Shown: piece after piece, positions 4,842 through 6,314 of the stretch | Numbering within the stretch: the first letter of the stretch is position 1 | Layout of the letters: every line of letters starts with the position of its first letter | NCBI GenBank assembly: GCA_028876585.1 | Contig: JAGWRL010000002.1 | Coordinates: 1 to 6,314, forward strand | Length of the DNA: 6,314 nt | Direction of reading: 5' to 3' | From: Pseudomonadota bacterium | GTDB lineage: Bacteria; Pseudomonadota; Alphaproteobacteria; Rhizobiales; Beijerinckiaceae | Position numbers and translations under genes: made by a program | Notes under the pieces: model-generated | Seen by the model: the letters and a program-made list of their open reading frames with translations, nothing else | What the model was told of the DNA's origin: nothing | Databases searched by the model: none

Positions 4842-6314
4842 CGCTTGGCCAAGGCCCCGCTGGCGCGCGGCTCCGGCGCCTCGGCGAGGCGGGCCTGATA
4901 GACGCCGTAATTCTCCATCACCCGCATCACGTAATCGCGGGTTTCGTCAAAGGGGATGCGCTCGACCCAATCGACGATGTCGGCGCCGTTGCGCGGATCG
5001 CCGAACGCGTTGACCCATTGCGCCACCCGGCCCCCGCCTGCGTTATAGGCCGCCGCCGCCATCGGCAGCGATCCGCCCTCCGCCGTCACCAATTGGCCGA
5101 GGAACGCCGCGCCCAGTTGCATGTTGTAGCTGGGATCCGACAGCAGCCGGCCGTAATCGTAGGCGACGCCGGCCTTGCGCGCGGTGTCGGCGGCGGTGGT
5201 CGGCAGGATCTGCATCAGCCCCTTGGCGCCCGCGCCCGACGCGGCGCGCGGGATGAACTCGCTCTCCTGCCGCGCCACCGCCAGCACCTGCCCCAAAGCC
5301 GCCGAGCCGCTGAGCGGCTCGAACTCCGGCAGGCCGAAGGTCGGGAACGCGACCGCGTCGAGCGGGAAACCGCGCTCGGTGGCGAGCTTGCCGAACACCA
5401 CGTTGGTCGCCGCGCTGGCGCGCTCGCGCAGCACCTGCGCGAGCGCGGCCAGTTGCGCCTCGTCGTCCCACGCCTTCGCCGCCGCATAGGCGACGGGGGC
5501 GACGAAATCGTCGAGCCCGGCGGCGAGATAGAGTTCGATCACCCGCGTCGCCTCGGCGCGCTCATCGCCCGTCGCGGCGACGGCGGGGCGGCGCAGCGTC
5601 ACCTCGGTCGCGCCCAGTTTCTGCGCCGCGAGCTGGCCGTAATAGGCGATCGGATAGGCCGCCGCCTTGCCATAGAAGGCGCGCGCCTCGTCCATCGCCC
5701 CCGCCGCTTCGGCGGCGCGGCCGCGCCAGTAATGGGCGCGCGCGATCGAGATCGGCGTCTCGGCGGCTTGCGCGGCGGCGGCGAAATGCGGCGCGGCGCG
5801 GGCGGGATCGTTGAGAAAGCGCAGCGCGACCCAGCCGGCGAAGAACGCCGCGTCGACCCTGGCCGGCGAGGAGCGCGCGATCGCCTCGTCGCTGACCTTG
5901 TAGGCCTTGTCGTTTTCGCCGCGGTCGAGCAGCAGCCGCGCCACCATGCGCCGCTCGCTCCACCATTTGTCGGGATCGACCAGTTTGGCGGCGTCGTGCG
6001 GCGCCAGCGCCAGCCAGGCGGCCGCCTCGTCGAGCCGTCCGGCGCGGCGCGCGTCCTGGACATGGGCGAACAGGAAGCCGGGATCGGAGCGCGCCGCCGG
6101 CGGCACGGCCGAGGAGGTGCGCGCCGTCAACGGCCCCTTCGCCGCCTCCCAGCGCGCCCGGATCAGCGCCTGAATGTCGGGGCCGGCCAAGGTCGCGGCG
6201 CGCCACGCGGCGCCGCCGCGCTCGGCGTAGAGCAGCCGGCTCGCGCGGGCGGCGTGATCCTCGCGCGTCAGGAGGACGGCGAACTCGCGCAGGATCGCGG
6301 TTTCGGTCGCCGCG
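4838..6314 (-). CDS. Soluble lytic murein transglycosylase, Slt70-like (GH23), 5' end outside window
   Basis: This periplasmic enzyme cleaves the MurNAc-GlcNAc bond of peptidoglycan, leaving 1,6-anhydro-MurNAc. The frame is open to the right edge: 41 further codons lie upstream of the TTG at 6190 and encode an Slt-like sequence (AILREFAVLLTREDHAARAS). The gene is therefore cut by the window, with 491 residues visible and any signal peptide out of view. The visible first two thirds are an alanine-rich helical repeat region like the Slt ring domain. The catalytic domain follows: AVARQESEF with catalytic Glu (codon 5266..5264), then GAKGLMQILPTTA, YNMQLGAAFLG, AAYNAGGGRV and IPFDETRDYVMRV, all in family order. 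The C-terminus ends shortly after VMENYGVYQARL, as usual. Its stop overlaps the start of the glycosyltransferase gene by 4 nt. Confidence 0.95.
   Translation of the reverse strand, partial: AATETAILREFAVLLTREDHAARASRLLYAERGGAAWRAATLAGPDIQALIRARWEAAKGPLTARTSSAVPPAARSDPGFLFAHVQDARRAGRLDEAAAWLALAPHDAAKLVDPDKWWSERRMVARLLLDRGENDKAYKVSDEAIARSSPARVDAAFFAGWVALRFLNDPARAAPHFAAAAQAAETPISIARAHYWRGRAAEAAGAMDEARAFYGKAAAYPIAYYGQLAAQKLGATEVTLRRPAVAATGDERAEATRVIELYLAAGLDDFVAPVAYAAAKAWDDEAQLAALAQVLRERASAATNVVFGKLATERGFPLDAVAFPTFGLPEFEPLSGSAALGQVLAVARQESEFIPRAASGAGAKGLMQILPTTAADTARKAGVAYDYGRLLSDPSYNMQLGAAFLGQLVTAEGGSLPMAAAAYNAGGGRVAQWVNAFGDPRNGADIVDWVERIPFDETRDYVMRVMENYGVYQARLAEAPEPRASGALAKR

Noticed and set aside
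1..6314. CRISPR arrays, tRNA or rRNA genes, toxin-antitoxin or phage-defence genes
   Set aside because: No regularly spaced repeat series beyond the single two-copy repeat, no cloverleaf-like or rRNA sequence, and no recognisable defence domains.

Overview
The window reads as chromosomal DNA of a high-GC Gram-negative bacterium, most likely an alphaproteobacterium of the Rhizobiales type. This rests on the strong G/C bias in third codon positions of five of the six genes and on the families present: an Slt-type lytic transglycosylase, a Wzx/RfbX-like flippase and an ElyC/YdcF-like DUF218 protein. No genus can be named from the sequence alone.

Layout. (1) At the left edge, the N-terminal 65 codons of a minus-strand gene are visible, tentatively a polysaccharide pyruvyl transferase-like enzyme. 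(2) After a 126-nt divergent intergenic region comes a plus-strand pair: a 511-residue polysaccharide/O-unit flippase and, almost touching it, a DUF218 ElyC/YdcF-like membrane protein. (3) From about 2690 to 3650 the base composition drops sharply, from roughly 70-75% GC to 25-45%. This stretch holds one unrecognised 195-codon gene on the minus strand, predicted to have two membrane segments. It also holds a tandem 18-bp direct repeat and AT-rich inverted repeats. (4) From 3786 to the right edge are two minus-strand genes in a GTGA-overlapping operon: a soluble lytic murein transglycosylase (5' end outside the window), then a GT4-type glycosyltransferase.

How they fit together. Most of the window is envelope-glycan biology. 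A glycosyltransferase would assemble lipid-linked oligosaccharides, a flippase would move them across the inner membrane, and an ElyC-like protein belongs to a family tied in E. coli to undecaprenyl-phosphate-dependent envelope synthesis. A possible pyruvyl transferase could decorate the glycan, and a lytic transglycosylase remodels peptidoglycan. These links are inferred from family knowledge and gene order; no substrate can be read from the sequence.

No clear novel multi-gene system was found. The part least explained by known families is the low-GC island with its orphan two-TM protein and the tandem repeat beside it.
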